A DNA stretch of 64,000 nucleotides from Oscillospiraceae bacterium (lineage in GTDB: Bacteria > Bacillota > Clostridia > Oscillospirales > Ruminococcaceae), in contig CAAGJO010000024.1 of the NCBI GenBank assembly GCA_900770285.1, forward strand, positions 1 through 64,000. Reading direction: 5' to 3'. The notes under the pieces were generated by a model. That model saw nothing but the letters and a program-made list of their open reading frames with translations, was not told where the DNA came from and searched no databases. Position numbers and translations under genes: made by a program. This document shows positions 43,887-52,825 of this stretch, piece after piece; position 1 is the first letter of the stretch; every line of letters starts with the position of its first letter.

Positions 43887-45413
43887 ATGTTTGATATACT
43901 TACCCCACAGCAAATGGGCTGTGCCGAACAGGCATCAGTTAAATTGGGTACGTCCCTTTCAGAGCTTATGGATAACGCAGGAGCCCGGCTGTATAAAGAA
44001 ATTTACCGCTCGGCGCTTAGCCTTTCCGCAAAAAATGTTTTGTTGCTTATAGGTAAAGGCAATAACGGGGGCGACGGACTTGTAGCAGCAAATTTGCTTT
44101 TTGATGCAGGTTTCAAAGTTATAATTTACCTTCCCTGCGGATTTCCTGCCACCGATTTGTCCTCCGCTGCATACGATAAGCTTAATAAAACAATTCCCGT
44201 AATATGTGAAGATATTGAAAAGCTGAAAGATGCAGTGAATATGTCACAAATAATTGTGGACTGTGTTTTCGGCACAGGTTTTCACGGTGATCTTCGTGAA
44301 AGCATTATGCCTGTTTTTGAATTGATTGAAAAAGCCAAAGCATATAAAATTGCCTGTGATGTCCCATCCGGAGTTAATTCTCTTGACGGCTATGCATCCA
44401 AAGGCACTGTGCATTATAATAAAACAGTTACTTTCCACCGTGCAAAAATAGGTATGTTCCTTAGTCCTGCCAAAGACTTCTGCGGAAATATCTACGTTTG
44501 TGATATATCTATTCCTGAGGGTTGGGAAAATGATATAGATATTTCTGTTGAAAAGCCTGATCTTGATTGTATCCGTAAGCTTTTGCCTGCCCGTAACCGC
44601 AACAGCCATAAAGGCACTTACGGAAAGCTTATGCTTGTGTGCGGCTGTGAAAATTATATGGGTGCGCCCTTAATAAGTGCAAAAGCTGCATTGCACAGCG
44701 GTGTTGGTATAACCAATCTCTGTACTCCAAAATCAGTTGCCTCTGCATTGGTTTCAGCTGCTCCCGAATGCGTTTTTACAGGTCTCTTAGCCGATAATGA
44801 AGGCTATATTGCTGCCGTCAATGCAAATAAGCTTGTTGAAATGTCAAAAAGCTCTCAGGCTATGGTGATAGGCTGCGGATTAGGAGTCAGCGAAAATACT
44901 AAAGCATTGGTGTCACAGCTTATAAAATCTTCAGAATGTCCTGTAATTCTTGATGCAGACGGAATAAACTGCATTTGTGAGAATATAGATATATTAAGCA
45001 AAAGAAAATCTGAAATTATTCTCACTCCTCACCCTGCTGAACTTGCAAGACTTTGCAGCTGTTCTGTCGATGAAATTCTGCAAGACAGGCTTAAATATGC
45101 TAATGCCCTTGCCCGAAAATATGGCGTAACTGTTCATGCCAAAGGTACTCAGACTTTCACTGTGACCGAAAACAGCTGCTTCATTACCGATTTCGGCAAT
45201 ACTGCATTGGCAAAAGGTGGTTCGGGAGATATGCTTGCAGGACTTATAGGCTCATTCAGAGCGCAAGGCTTAAGCGGTGTGAATGCCTGCATACTTTCCT
45301 CGGCTGTCATGGGTTCGTCAGCGGAATATCTGTCCAAAAACAATTCAGAACGCAGTATTCTTGCAAGCGATATTATCAGCGCTTTTTCAAAGCTCTTCAA
45401 GGAGTGGGAATAG
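43887..45413 (+). CDS. nnr: Bifunctional NAD(P)H-hydrate epimerase / ADP-dependent dehydratase
   Basis: 508 residues. The N-terminal YjeF_N epimerase domain (GKGNNGGDGLVAANLL, DCVFGTGFHGD) spans residues 1 to about 215. The C-terminal ribokinase-like carbohydrate-kinase domain (RNSHKGTYGKLMLVCG, LTPHPAELARLC, KGGSGDMLAGLIGSF) removes water from hydrated NAD(P)H. Together they repair damaged cofactors. AAGGAG lies before the ATG at 43887. It is followed after 15 nt by a lipoprotein gene. Confidence 0.94.
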   Translation: MFDILTPQQMGCAEQASVKLGTSLSELMDNAGARLYKEIYRSALSLSAKNVLLLIGKGNNGGDGLVAANLLFDAGFKVIIYLPCGFPATDLSSAAYDKLNKTIPVICEDIEKLKDAVNMSQIIVDCVFGTGFHGDLRESIMPVFELIEKAKAYKIACDVPSGVNSLDGYASKGTVHYNKTVTFHRAKIGMFLSPAKDFCGNIYVCDISIPEGWENDIDISVEKPDLDCIRKLLPARNRNSHKGTYGKLMLVCGCENYMGAPLISAKAALHSGVGITNLCTPKSVASALVSAAPECVFTGLLADNEGYIAAVNANKLVEMSKSSQAMVIGCGLGVSENTKALVSQLIKSSECPVILDADGINCICENIDILSKRKSEIILTPHPAELARLCSCSVDEILQDRLKYANALARKYGVTVHAKGTQTFTVTENSCFITDFGNTALAKGGSGDMLAGLIGSFRAQGLSGVNACILSSAVMGSSAEYLSKNNSERSILASDIISAFSKLFKEWE

Positions 45414-45428
45414 GGAAAGGAAGATAAT

Positions 45429-45914
45429 ATGAAATTCAAGGCAATATTCCCATTGCTTGTATCCGCATTGTGCCTGACCTCCTGCGGTTCAAAGGAGTGC
45501 AAGCCCTTAAAGCTTGATGAAAATATATCCTTCAAGGCAGTTATTGTACAGAATGATAAAAGCTACACTGCCAGATTTACACGTAAAGGCAATGCCGGCT
45601 GGGAGGCGGTCATTGTTTCTCCCGAAACTGTTGAAGGTATGGAGATAGACCTGTTTAACAATACTTATTCCGTAAATTTCGGTGAGCTTTCATATTCAGG
45701 CAGCCGTGATAATATGTCAGATTACAGTATGATATCCCTCATAGCATCAGCCATGGATAAATGTGTAGGAAATAATGTCGAGAGTACGCAAAAAGGCGAT
45801 ATTGTTACTGAAAAAAGTACTGTAAACGGTTTGAATTTCACTGTTGATTTTAAAGATAATTTTCCAAAATCTATGGAAATCAGCGACTACCTCTCAGCTG
45901 ATTTTAAGATGTAA
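45429..45914 (+). CDS. Small lipoprotein of unknown function
   Basis: 161 residues. Signal peptide FKAIFPLLVSALCLTSC with a clear lipobox. The mature part is beta-rich (FKAVIVQNDKSYTARFTRKG, WEAVIVSPETVEGMEIDL, YSVNFGELSYSG) and somewhat like the LolA/LppX-type fold seen in Firmicutes lipoproteins; this is weak inference. It is likely co-transcribed with nnr, and a strong terminator follows. Confidence 0.72.
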   Translation: MKFKAIFPLLVSALCLTSCGSKECKPLKLDENISFKAVIVQNDKSYTARFTRKGNAGWEAVIVSPETVEGMEIDLFNNTYSVNFGELSYSGSRDNMSDYSMISLIASAMDKCVGNNVESTQKGDIVTEKSTVNGLNFTVDFKDNFPKSMEISDYLSADFKM

Positions 45915-45933
45915 ATAATAATTCATATACAAA

Positions 45934-45982
45934 AACAGGAGTTGCTGCTTGTTGTGCAGTAACTCCTGTTTATTTTTATTAT
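45934..45982 (+). terminator. Terminator between the lipoprotein gene and rplL
   Basis: The 15-bp stem AACAGGAGTTGCTGC / GCAGTAACTCCTGTT has one mismatched position and is followed by a T-run. Confidence 0.88.
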
Positions 45983-45994
45983 AAGTAATTAAAA

Positions 45995-46366
45995 TTACTT
46001 GAGCTCTACAGTTGCACCTGCAGCTTCGAGCTTTGTCTTGATTTCTTCAGCTTCAGCCTTAGGAACTGCTTCCTTAATAGCCTTAGGAGCTTCTTCTACG
46101 AGAGCCTTAGCCTCCTTAAGTCCGAGACCTGTGATTTCCTTAACAGCCTTGATTACAGCCATCTTAGCATCACCGAATGAAGCAAGAACTACATCAAATT
46201 CGCTCTTTTCTTCAGCAGCAGCAGCGCCTGCACCTGCAACAGGACCTGCAGCGATTGCAGCTGTTACACCGAATTCTTCCTGAATAGCGTCTACGAGTTC
46301 TTTAAGTTCGAGAACTGAAAGCTCCTTGATATCTTCTACAAATTTCAAAATCTTTTCTGAAGCCAT
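45995..46366 (-). CDS. rplL: Ribosomal protein L7/L12
   Basis: 123 residues. The N-terminal dimerisation helices ([20 protein letters not shown]), the Ala/Gly hinge ([12 protein letters not shown]) and the C-terminal domain ([34 protein letters not shown]) are intact. It forms the stalk that recruits translation GTPases. It follows rplJ by 87 nt, and the pair shares the L10 leader. Confidence 0.97.
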   Translation of the reverse strand: MASEKILKFVEDIKELSVLELKELVDAIQEEFGVTAAIAAGPVAGAGAAAAEEKSEFDVVLASFGDAKMAVIKAVKEITGLGLKEAKALVEEAPKAIKEAVPKAEAEEIKTKLEAAGATVELK

Positions 46367-46453
46367 GATAATAATCTCCTTTATACAATATTATAGTTTT
46401 TGTGATATTCACATTTTTACCGCATGATTTATGCGGATTTTTTTATGCCGCAA

Positions 46454-46966
46454 TTATGCAGCGTCGTTGTCCTTGCTGTCCACAACAGCCTGGAGTGTTG
46501 CAGCGAGCTTCTGAATAGGTCCCTGAAGAGAACCAACGAGCTGTGCGAGCAATGTTTCTCTTGAAGGAATTTTTGAGAGAGCCTTAACTCCTTCAGTGTC
46601 GTAAATTTCTTCACCGATGAAGCCTGCCTTAAGATGACATTTAGCGTCATCACAATCCTCATTGAATTTACCGAGAATTCTTGCAGGAGCTGTCTGATCG
46701 TCGTCTGAAAGTGCAATAGCTGTTGTACCTTCGAGAACGTTTGTAAGATCGTTAAGACCTGCGTTTTCACATGCACGGCGGAGAAGTGTATTCTTTTCTA
46801 CAAAATAATTAACTCCTGCTTCTCGAAGCTCTTTACGAAGCTTTGTGTCTTCTTCAACTGTGATACCCTTATAATCAACGATAACACCTGCTGCTGCATT
46901 TTTCAAAAGCTCAGTAAGCTTTTCAACTCTTTCCTGTTTTGCGAGCAAAACCTTTTCACTTGGCAT
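46454..46966 (-). CDS. rplJ: Ribosomal protein L10
   Basis: 170 residues, with LLKNAAAGVIVDYKGITVEE, REAGVNYFVEKNTLLRRA and ALSDDDQTAPARILGKF. It anchors L7/L12 dimers to the 23S rRNA and represses its own mRNA through the upstream leader. AGAGGTG precedes the ATG. Confidence 0.97.
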   Translation of the reverse strand: MPSEKVLLAKQERVEKLTELLKNAAAGVIVDYKGITVEEDTKLRKELREAGVNYFVEKNTLLRRACENAGLNDLTNVLEGTTAIALSDDDQTAPARILGKFNEDCDDAKCHLKAGFIGEEIYDTEGVKALSKIPSRETLLAQLVGSLQGPIQKLAATLQAVVDSKDNDAA

Positions 46967-47023
46967 AATAATTTCACCTCTTTGAATTGAAAATTACTAC
47001 CCGTACCAACACGCTTATGTCGT

Positions 47024-47158
47024 GCAAAAAGAAATCTCTTTTCATCATAAAGACAAAAAGAGATTACAAAGCATATTTAACTTTGCGTTCTTTTCCTCGG
47101 CCGGACTTCTGCATTTACCTACATGGTTCGCTGCCGGCTGTCTTTAGATACGAATGCT
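47024..47158 (-). ncRNA. Ribosomal L10 leader (rplJL autoregulatory RNA)
   Basis: The minus-strand segment with AAAGACAGCCGGCAGC, GTCCGGCCGAGGAAAAG and following GC pairs matches the Firmicutes L10 leader, in which CAGCCGGCAG pairs with CCGGC. Downstream, AATCTCTTTT pairs with AAAAGAGATT (47033-47065) before TCTTTTT, forming an attenuator terminator. L10-L12 binding stabilises the terminated form. Confidence 0.85.
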
Positions 47159-47163
47159 TTATT

Positions 47164-47192
47164 ATTATATCAAACATTCAATCCAAAGTCAA
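47164..47192 (-). promoter_or_regulatory. Sigma-A promoter of rplJL
   Basis: TTGACT (47187-47192), a 17-bp spacer and TATAAT (47164-47169) with TGa before the -10. Confidence 0.82.
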
Positions 47193-47227
47193 GGGATTTC
47201 AGAACATATTTATGAATTTTTTGTAAA

Positions 47228-48010
47228 TTAAACCGGAACAGTGCTTTTATACTTCAGGCAGATCTTATCGGTTATAAGAGCTATAAATTCGCTGTTGGTT
47301 GGCTTTCCTTTGCCTGTATTTATAGTATATCCGAAAAAGCTGTTTAGAATGTCCAGATCTCCTCTGTCCCATGCAATTTCAATTGCGTGACGGATAGCTC
47401 TTTCAACTCTTGATGGAGTTGTATCGAATTTTTTGGCAACAGACGGATATAATAGCTTTGTAACGCTTTCCAGCATTTCTTTATCATTGACAGATTCGAT
47501 TATAGCTTCTCTCAGATAATGATAGCCTTTTATGTGTGCTGGAACACCAATCTGATGAATAATATCGGTAACGATTATTTCAAGATTGGGATTATCCTTT
47601 GCCCGCATGACAGAAAGATCAGCATTTATATCTGTATCAATGTTCAGCAAAGCTTTTATTCTTTCTCCCAGGATTTTTATGTCAAAAGGTCGCAGCATGT
47701 AATATGATGCACCTTCCTGCATTACCTGTTGTTCAATAAACGAGTTTTCATAAGAACCTGTAACTATAAATTTGGGCTTTTTGTATGACGAGGACTGTAT
47801 TTTTTTGATAAGTTCAATTGCGTCAAGGTTCGGCATTACACCTTCAATTACCGCAACGTCAGGCGCTTCGTTTTTAATAGCGTCATATACTATCATTCCG
47901 TCCTTCGGACGAGTTATAACATAAAAGCCCAGGGATCTGAGTTCCGATGCACATGAAACACCGTACTGCGCTGTGTCATCTCCAATAAGAATTTTGATTT
48001 TACTTGTCAT
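47228..48010 (-). CDS. spo0A: Sporulation response regulator Spo0A, with altered phospho-acceptor
   Basis: 260 residues, the normal Spo0A size. The DNA-binding domain is typical ([56 protein letters not shown]). The receiver keeps the acidic pair Asp11-Asp12 and the switch Thr (IVTGSY), but the phospho-acceptor Asp56 is Glu ([12 protein letters not shown]), and the conserved Lys near 107 is Arg (YMLRPFD). Both codons (GAA, CGA) are unambiguous here. Glu can mimic phospho-Asp, so this Spo0A may not need a phosphorelay. It sits downstream of spoIVB as in Bacillus. Confidence 0.95.
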   Translation of the reverse strand: MTSKIKILIGDDTAQYGVSCASELRSLGFYVITRPKDGMIVYDAIKNEAPDVAVIEGVMPNLDAIELIKKIQSSSYKKPKFIVTGSYENSFIEQQVMQEGASYYMLRPFDIKILGERIKALLNIDTDINADLSVMRAKDNPNLEIIVTDIIHQIGVPAHIKGYHYLREAIIESVNDKEMLESVTKLLYPSVAKKFDTTPSRVERAIRHAIEIAWDRGDLDILNSFFGYTINTGKGKPTNSEFIALITDKICLKYKSTVPV

Positions 48011-48350
48011 GTCTTATTACCTCCGATGTATTTAGTTCATTGTCTTAACATTTTTCTCCAAGAATTTGTCAGCTGATATAAATTCTTCATTAATTACAGT
48101 TTATCACAGTCAAATTTAAAAAGCAATACTTTTTCGGAAAAATCGCCAATATTTCGGTCGCAAAATTGTGCATAATCTACCACTATTCTGTATTGTTTAT
48201 CACAACGCGTTATATTTTTATCATTTATATGATAATACGACAAAAATTAACAAAGAATAATGATAAATATATTAGCAAAATAAATAGCCTCCGGTTTTAC
48301 TACATTTTAAGTCAAAATGATAAAAATATCCTGTCAAAAAGTTTCGCATA
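48011..48350. other. AT-rich gap between spoIVB and spo0A with possible Spo0A boxes
   Basis: 340 bp without a convincing gene. On the minus strand TTTGTCGTA (48238-48246; 8 of 9 to the 0A-box consensus) occurs, and TTTGTCAGC (48065-48073) on the plus strand is a weaker copy, suggesting autoregulation. I found no clear sigma-H or sigma-A promoter. A very short TTG-initiated frame with GGAGG near 48290 encodes about 17 hydrophobic residues and is not called. Confidence 0.45.
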
Positions 48351-49577
48351 TTATCCGGCTTTTTTGTCTGTGAGCATTTGACAGTTTTGTGATGTTGTAT
48401 ACATACTATCCGCAAAAATACCATAACCCTCCTGAGGATTGTCCACAAAAACATGAGTTACAGCTCCAACAAGTTTGCCGTCCTGAATAATAGGACTTCC
48501 GCTCATTCCCTGAACTATTCCTCCTGTCTGCCCCAGCAATTCCTTATCGGTAACTTTTATTACCATATCATGCTGAGCTTTTTCACTGAGATTGACCTTT
48601 TCAATTTCAATGGTATACTTTTTTGTTTGCTTGCCATTGAGGGTACAAAGAATTTCAGCTTTTCCCTTATGAACTTCCTGTCGAAAGCCCATGGGTATTG
48701 CAGTCTGATTTGCGGGGGCACAGTTTATATGTCCAAAAACCCCGCTGCTGTCATTAAGATGAATATCACCTTTTTTGTTGTCTGAAGTAAAAGTACCTTC
48801 CAGCTGTCCGGGAGTGCCCTCGACACTTTTGTTGTAGCCATTGATACTTACATCACATACACTGCCTTCAGAGATAGGCAAGGGCTGCTTTGTATCGCTG
48901 TCGCAAATGGGGTGTCCCAATCCGCCGAAGACCATAGTTTCTGGATCATAAAATGTTATAGTTCCAATACCTGCTGATGAATCTCTTACCCACATTCCTG
49001 CTTTATAGCTGCCGTCATAGTAAACCGGCTTGAGAGTTGCAGTGTGTTCTTCATTATCATGTTTGAAAACTACCGTACAGGGTTCACCTTTTGATGAGGA
49101 TATTGCGTCTGATATTTCTTGATTTGAGCCAACGTCTTTTCCGTTGACCGAAAGTACCACATCTCCCACCTGTATGCCGCATTCGGCGGCAGGACTTTGA
49201 CCGTTAAGCTTTTGTGTTTTGACTACTACAACTCCTTCCGTAAGCAGTTTTATTCCAAAAGCTTGTCCTCCCGGAATAAGCATTGGTCTTTCAACAGTTT
49301 TCTCCTCTACATCTTTTATCGGCACCGAGTTAAAAAGCATTAGCGTACTTTGAGATATCTTTTCTATGCCATTGGAATTTTCTCCTGCCTGAGAGGCATA
49401 CCGAACCTTTTGTTTGCATGGTTTCGATGAAATCGGGAATACTGATGAAACAGATATATTTGAATTTTCCACATAATATGAATTTGGCAGTGACGCAGAA
49501 TAAAAGGTGACAAGTCCCATTACTGAAAGTGAGACGACACCTACAGTCAATGCCATTGATTTAAGAAACCTAGACAT
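48351..49577 (-). CDS. spoIVB: SpoIVB peptidase (S55), sporulation signalling protease
   Basis: About 408 residues. One N-terminal membrane segment (ALTVGVVSLSVMGLVTFY), a PDZ domain at about 110-180 (ECGIQVGDVVLSVNGKDV) and the S55 peptidase with His in FGGLGHPICD, Asp in KVTDKELLGQTGG and Ser in GMSGSPII. In Bacillus it signals from the forespore to trigger pro-sigma-K processing. The start is weakly supported: neither the ATG at 49577 nor the TTG at 49586 has a good SD. Instead, a strong GGAGG lies about 40 nt upstream before a short in-frame open frame. Confidence 0.93.
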   Translation of the reverse strand: MSRFLKSMALTVGVVSLSVMGLVTFYSASLPNSYYVENSNISVSSVFPISSKPCKQKVRYASQAGENSNGIEKISQSTLMLFNSVPIKDVEEKTVERPMLIPGGQAFGIKLLTEGVVVVKTQKLNGQSPAAECGIQVGDVVLSVNGKDVGSNQEISDAISSSKGEPCTVVFKHDNEEHTATLKPVYYDGSYKAGMWVRDSSAGIGTITFYDPETMVFGGLGHPICDSDTKQPLPISEGSVCDVSINGYNKSVEGTPGQLEGTFTSDNKKGDIHLNDSSGVFGHINCAPANQTAIPMGFRQEVHKGKAEILCTLNGKQTKKYTIEIEKVNLSEKAQHDMVIKVTDKELLGQTGGIVQGMSGSPIIQDGKLVGAVTHVFVDNPQEGYGIFADSMYTTSQNCQMLTDKKAG

Positions 49578-49594
49578 CTTTATCAATGCTGTTC

Positions 49595-49626
49595 AGCAAA
49601 AAAATGCTGACCTCAGCATTTTCCTC
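49595..49626 (-). promoter_or_regulatory. Hairpin and 8-codon upstream frame ahead of spoIVB
   Basis: On the minus strand GGAGGAAA is followed by ATG, seven more codons (Leu-Arg-Ser-Ala-Phe-Phe-Cys) and TGA. The first bases form a perfect stem AATGCTGA / TCAGCATT followed by seven T residues. The stop is in frame with spoIVB. The element looks like a leader or attenuator for spoIVB translation. Confidence 0.5.
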
Positions 49627-49761
49627 CTTTCATTTTTGTTGTATTGTTATTGTTGTCACTTCGGGTTTGTAAATTCAAACGCCGGGATAAGTATATTTTT
49701 CTTTGGAATTATAAGAAATCAAAACGCAAAAAAATTGCCGAAATATTTCACACAGATATCA

Positions 49762-49790
49762 TTGATATATTCAGTCTGATGTGATATAAT
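49762..49790 (+). promoter_or_regulatory. Sigma-A promoter of the 49860 operon
   Basis: TTGATA (49762-49767), a 17-bp spacer and TATAAT (49785-49790) with TGa before the -10. The 282-bp gap 49578-49859 holds this and the spoIVB leader only. Confidence 0.78.
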
Positions 49791-49859
49791 TAATAAAGTT
49801 GATTACAAATAAAATAATTATACTGTAATATAAATTTTAATACATATAAGGAGTTTTTT

Positions 49860-50501
49860 ATGTCAAAAAAAGATAGACTTGATAAAAAGTTTCAGAAACA
49901 GCAAGAGCTAAAAAAACGTGATTTGATAGAAGAACAAGAAATTTCGGAAAATTATTCAAGCAAAACAGTTGAAAAATATTTAAAAAAAGGCAAAAAAAAT
50001 AAAGCACGCAGCCGTGAGAAAGGCGGAATTGCATCTTTTGTTGTATCTGTTATAATGTCACTGGTATTTATGTTTTCGGGACTTTACTACGGCGGAGTTA
50101 CCATTGTGGGAATTTTAATGGGATACATGGAAGGAGTACATACATGGGTGGCTGTATGCTTTATAGTCGGAGTTGCAGCTATTCTCATTGGAATTATATT
50201 TTCATTTTTACGAAAACACTTTGTATCCTTTGGATTTATTACTGTAGGTACTATATGCTATATTCGCGGTGCTTTGCACATTTTAAATACTATAAGCAAT
50301 AAGCTTGTAAACTATGACGGTGCTGAAAAAAGCATAAGCAATCTTGACAAGACATATGCTCTGCATTACTTGCCCATACTTATAATATTTGTATTAAGCT
50401 TGGTTTTATTTATTATAAAGCTTGTTAAATTCATCAAAAAGAAAAAAGAAATCAAGGAAAAACGGGATAATGCACCTGTCAAGAGCATTATAAATACTTA
50501 A
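49860..50501 (+). CDS. Four-TM membrane protein of unknown function
   Basis: 213 residues. A strongly charged N-terminus (KKDRLDKKFQKQQELKKRD, then KKGKKNKARSREKGG) and Lys-rich C-terminus flank four membrane spans (about 58-78, 85-110, 112-135 and 165-188). Basic ends suggest a cytoplasmic face on both. AAGGAG precedes the ATG. No family is recognised. It is the first gene of a probable operon with the amidohydrolase (13 nt gap) and cysE. Confidence 0.75.
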   Translation: MSKKDRLDKKFQKQQELKKRDLIEEQEISENYSSKTVEKYLKKGKKNKARSREKGGIASFVVSVIMSLVFMFSGLYYGGVTIVGILMGYMEGVHTWVAVCFIVGVAAILIGIIFSFLRKHFVSFGFITVGTICYIRGALHILNTISNKLVNYDGAEKSISNLDKTYALHYLPILIIFVLSLVLFIIKLVKFIKKKKEIKEKRDNAPVKSIINT

Positions 50502-50514
50502 ACGGAGCAGTAAT

Positions 50515-51786
50515 ATGATAAGATTTAAAAACGGAAAAGTTCTTACATTAAAAAACGGATTAAACATTGAAAACTCAGAGGTATGGACTGATAATGATAA
50601 AATCTCATTTGTGGGAGTGCCTGACGCTGAAATGCTTAAACAAAGCTTTGAACGTGAAATCGATTTAAACGGCAGCCTTCTTATGCCTTCTTTTAAAAAT
50701 GCCCATGCACATTCTGCCATGAGCTTTCTGCGTTCATATGCCGATGACCTGCCTTTACAGGACTGGCTTTTCAAACAGGTTTTCCCTATGGAAGCAAAAC
50801 TTGACGGCGAGGCTGTTTACTGGTTTACAAAGCTGACAATACTGGAATGTCTGACAAGCGGTATCACGGCAAACTTTGATATGTATTTTGAGCCTGAAAG
50901 CTATATAAAAGCAAACCTTGAAAGCGGCTTCAGAACTGTTCTCTGCGGTGCAGTAAGCGGTGACGTTTCCAACATCAGCAGACTTGAAAATTATTATAAT
51001 CAATTCAATGGAATTGACCCTCTTATCTCCTACCGTCTTGGATTCCATGCTGAATATACAACAGATTATGAGCTTATGGAGGCTGTCGGTGCCCTGGCGG
51101 AAAAATACAAAGTGCCTGTATCAGTTCATAATTCCGAAACGGAAAAAGAAGTCAGAGAATGTATTGAAAAATACGGCAGAACGCCAACGAAACTCTTTGA
51201 TGATTTAGGTATATATAATTACGGCGGAGCCGGCTTTCACTGCGTACATTTTACTAAAGAGGATATGGAGATTTTCAAAAAGCGGAATGTATATGCCGTA
51301 AGCTGTCCCGGTTCAAACTCAAAACTTGCCAGCGGCATTGCACCACTGTGTGAAATGGATAGAATGGGCGTAAACATTGCCCTTGGAACAGACGGACCTG
51401 CCAGCAATAACTGCATTGATATGTTCAGAGAAATGTTCCTTATGACCGCTTTGCAAAAATTAAAGGAAAATGACGCTGCAGCCTTTTCTGCCGAAAAGGT
51501 ACTGTATGCCGCAACAGTAGGTTCAGCAAAAGCTATGGGCCTTGAAAACTGCACGGATATTTCTGTTGGAAAGCAGGCTGACCTTATTGTTATAGATATG
51601 ACAAGACCGAATATGCAGCCAATAAACAACATCGGCAAGAATCTGGTATACAGCGGTTCAAAGGAAAATATCAAGCTTACAATGTGTGCAGGGAAGATAC
51701 TTTATGAGAACGGAGAGTTCTTTATCGGTGAAGACCCGCATAGAATTTACTCCAGAGCAAATGAAATTATGACATCATATAAATAA
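50515..51786 (+). CDS. Amidohydrolase, 5'-methylthioadenosine/S-adenosylhomocysteine deaminase-like
   Basis: 423 residues. The metal motif MPSFKNAHAHSAM (HxH), SVHNSETEKEV, GAGFHCVHFT, and NIALGTDGPASNN with its Asp are the family hallmarks of the SAH/MTA deaminase subgroup (ATZ/TRZ-like). It probably deaminates adenosine-type compounds such as SAH; the exact substrate cannot be read from sequence. With cysE next and metY in the window, a link to methionine and sulfur recycling is plausible. Confidence 0.87.
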   Translation: MIRFKNGKVLTLKNGLNIENSEVWTDNDKISFVGVPDAEMLKQSFEREIDLNGSLLMPSFKNAHAHSAMSFLRSYADDLPLQDWLFKQVFPMEAKLDGEAVYWFTKLTILECLTSGITANFDMYFEPESYIKANLESGFRTVLCGAVSGDVSNISRLENYYNQFNGIDPLISYRLGFHAEYTTDYELMEAVGALAEKYKVPVSVHNSETEKEVRECIEKYGRTPTKLFDDLGIYNYGGAGFHCVHFTKEDMEIFKKRNVYAVSCPGSNSKLASGIAPLCEMDRMGVNIALGTDGPASNNCIDMFREMFLMTALQKLKENDAAAFSAEKVLYAATVGSAKAMGLENCTDISVGKQADLIVIDMTRPNMQPINNIGKNLVYSGSKENIKLTMCAGKILYENGEFFIGEDPHRIYSRANEIMTSYK

Positions 51787-51802
51787 TTTGGACGGTGATT
51801 AT

Positions 51803-52747
51803 GTGAATAAAAAATTAGAGCATGACATAAAACAGCTCAGAGACAAAATCCTTAATGACTACGGAAACAACCGTGATATTGACAAGACTGATATTTTCAG
51901 CCAGCCTGACAAGGACGTTGTTATCGAGCTTTTGAATAATCTGAAAAAAATTATTTTTCCGGGATATTTTAAAAACAGAACTTACAAATTCTACACAGTA
52001 CAGAATAACATTTCTCTGCTTTTGGAAGATGTGCTTTATAATCTTACCAAACAGATTGAACTTGTTCTGCAATATAACTCCAAGTATGAAAATACCGACA
52101 AAGAAAGCATTTCCGAAACCGCACAATCTCTTGCATTTGAGTTTTTAAATAAAATTCCTCTTATCCGTGATTACATTAACGATGATGTACAGGCAGCATT
52201 TGACGGCGACCCTGCGGCATTCAACAAAGATGAAATAATATTCTCATATCCGGGATTTTATGCGATCTGCGTTTACAGAATTGCACATCAGCTGCATTTG
52301 CTGGGCATTCCCCTTATACCCAGAATGATGACGGAGTATGCTCACAACATGACGGGAATTGACATTCATCCGGGAGCAACTATCGGCAGAAACTTTTTTA
52401 TCGATCACGGTACGGGAATTGTAATTGGTGAGACCACAGAGATCGGCAATAATGTAAAGATATATCAAGGTGTAACATTGGGAGCATTATCCACAAGAGG
52501 GGGACAGTCCCTTAAAAATAAAAAACGTCACCCCACAATTAAGGATAACGTTACAATTTATTCCGGAGCTTCAATTCTAGGCGGCGAAACAGTTATTGGT
52601 AAGGACGTTGTAATCGGAGGAAACGCTTTTATTACCAAGTCGGTGCCTGACGGGGCAAAAGTAAGCATTAAAAATCAGGAACTGCATGTAAACTATGATA
52701 AGAGTCAGTCTGACGGTGATGACGACAGTTGGTTTTATATAATATAA
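51803..52747 (+). CDS. cysE: Serine O-acetyltransferase
   Basis: 314 residues from a GTG preceded by GGTGAT; a TTG at 51788 without SD is less likely. The N-terminal helical domain (about 1-155) is longer than in E. coli CysE, as in Clostridia EpsC-type enzymes. The left-handed beta helix carries hexapeptides (IHPGATIGRNFFIDHGTG, IVIGETTEIGNNVKIYQGVTLGA) and the catalytic His in IDIHPG and IDHGTG. It makes O-acetylserine for cysteine. A terminator follows. Confidence 0.92.
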   Translation: MNKKLEHDIKQLRDKILNDYGNNRDIDKTDIFSQPDKDVVIELLNNLKKIIFPGYFKNRTYKFYTVQNNISLLLEDVLYNLTKQIELVLQYNSKYENTDKESISETAQSLAFEFLNKIPLIRDYINDDVQAAFDGDPAAFNKDEIIFSYPGFYAICVYRIAHQLHLLGIPLIPRMMTEYAHNMTGIDIHPGATIGRNFFIDHGTGIVIGETTEIGNNVKIYQGVTLGALSTRGGQSLKNKKRHPTIKDNVTIYSGASILGGETVIGKDVVIGGNAFITKSVPDGAKVSIKNQELHVNYDKSQSDGDDDSWFYII

Positions 52748-52750
52748 AAT

Positions 52751-52790
52751 AAGAGGGTATAGCAGAATGCTATACCCTCTTATTTTCAGT
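52751..52790 (+). terminator. Terminator between cysE and ricT
   Basis: A perfect 14-bp stem AAGAGGGTATAGCA / TGCTATACCCTCTT with a 3-nt loop, followed by ATTTTC. Confidence 0.88.
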
Positions 52791-52825
52791 GCAGTGATTC
52801 AGAAATACACCCCTGCGGCCAAACG

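Noticed and set aside
49560..49626. UGA read-through or frameshift extending SpoIVB
   Set aside because: Adding or removing a T in the T-run leads to a stop in each case, and the extra residues would not help the signal segment.
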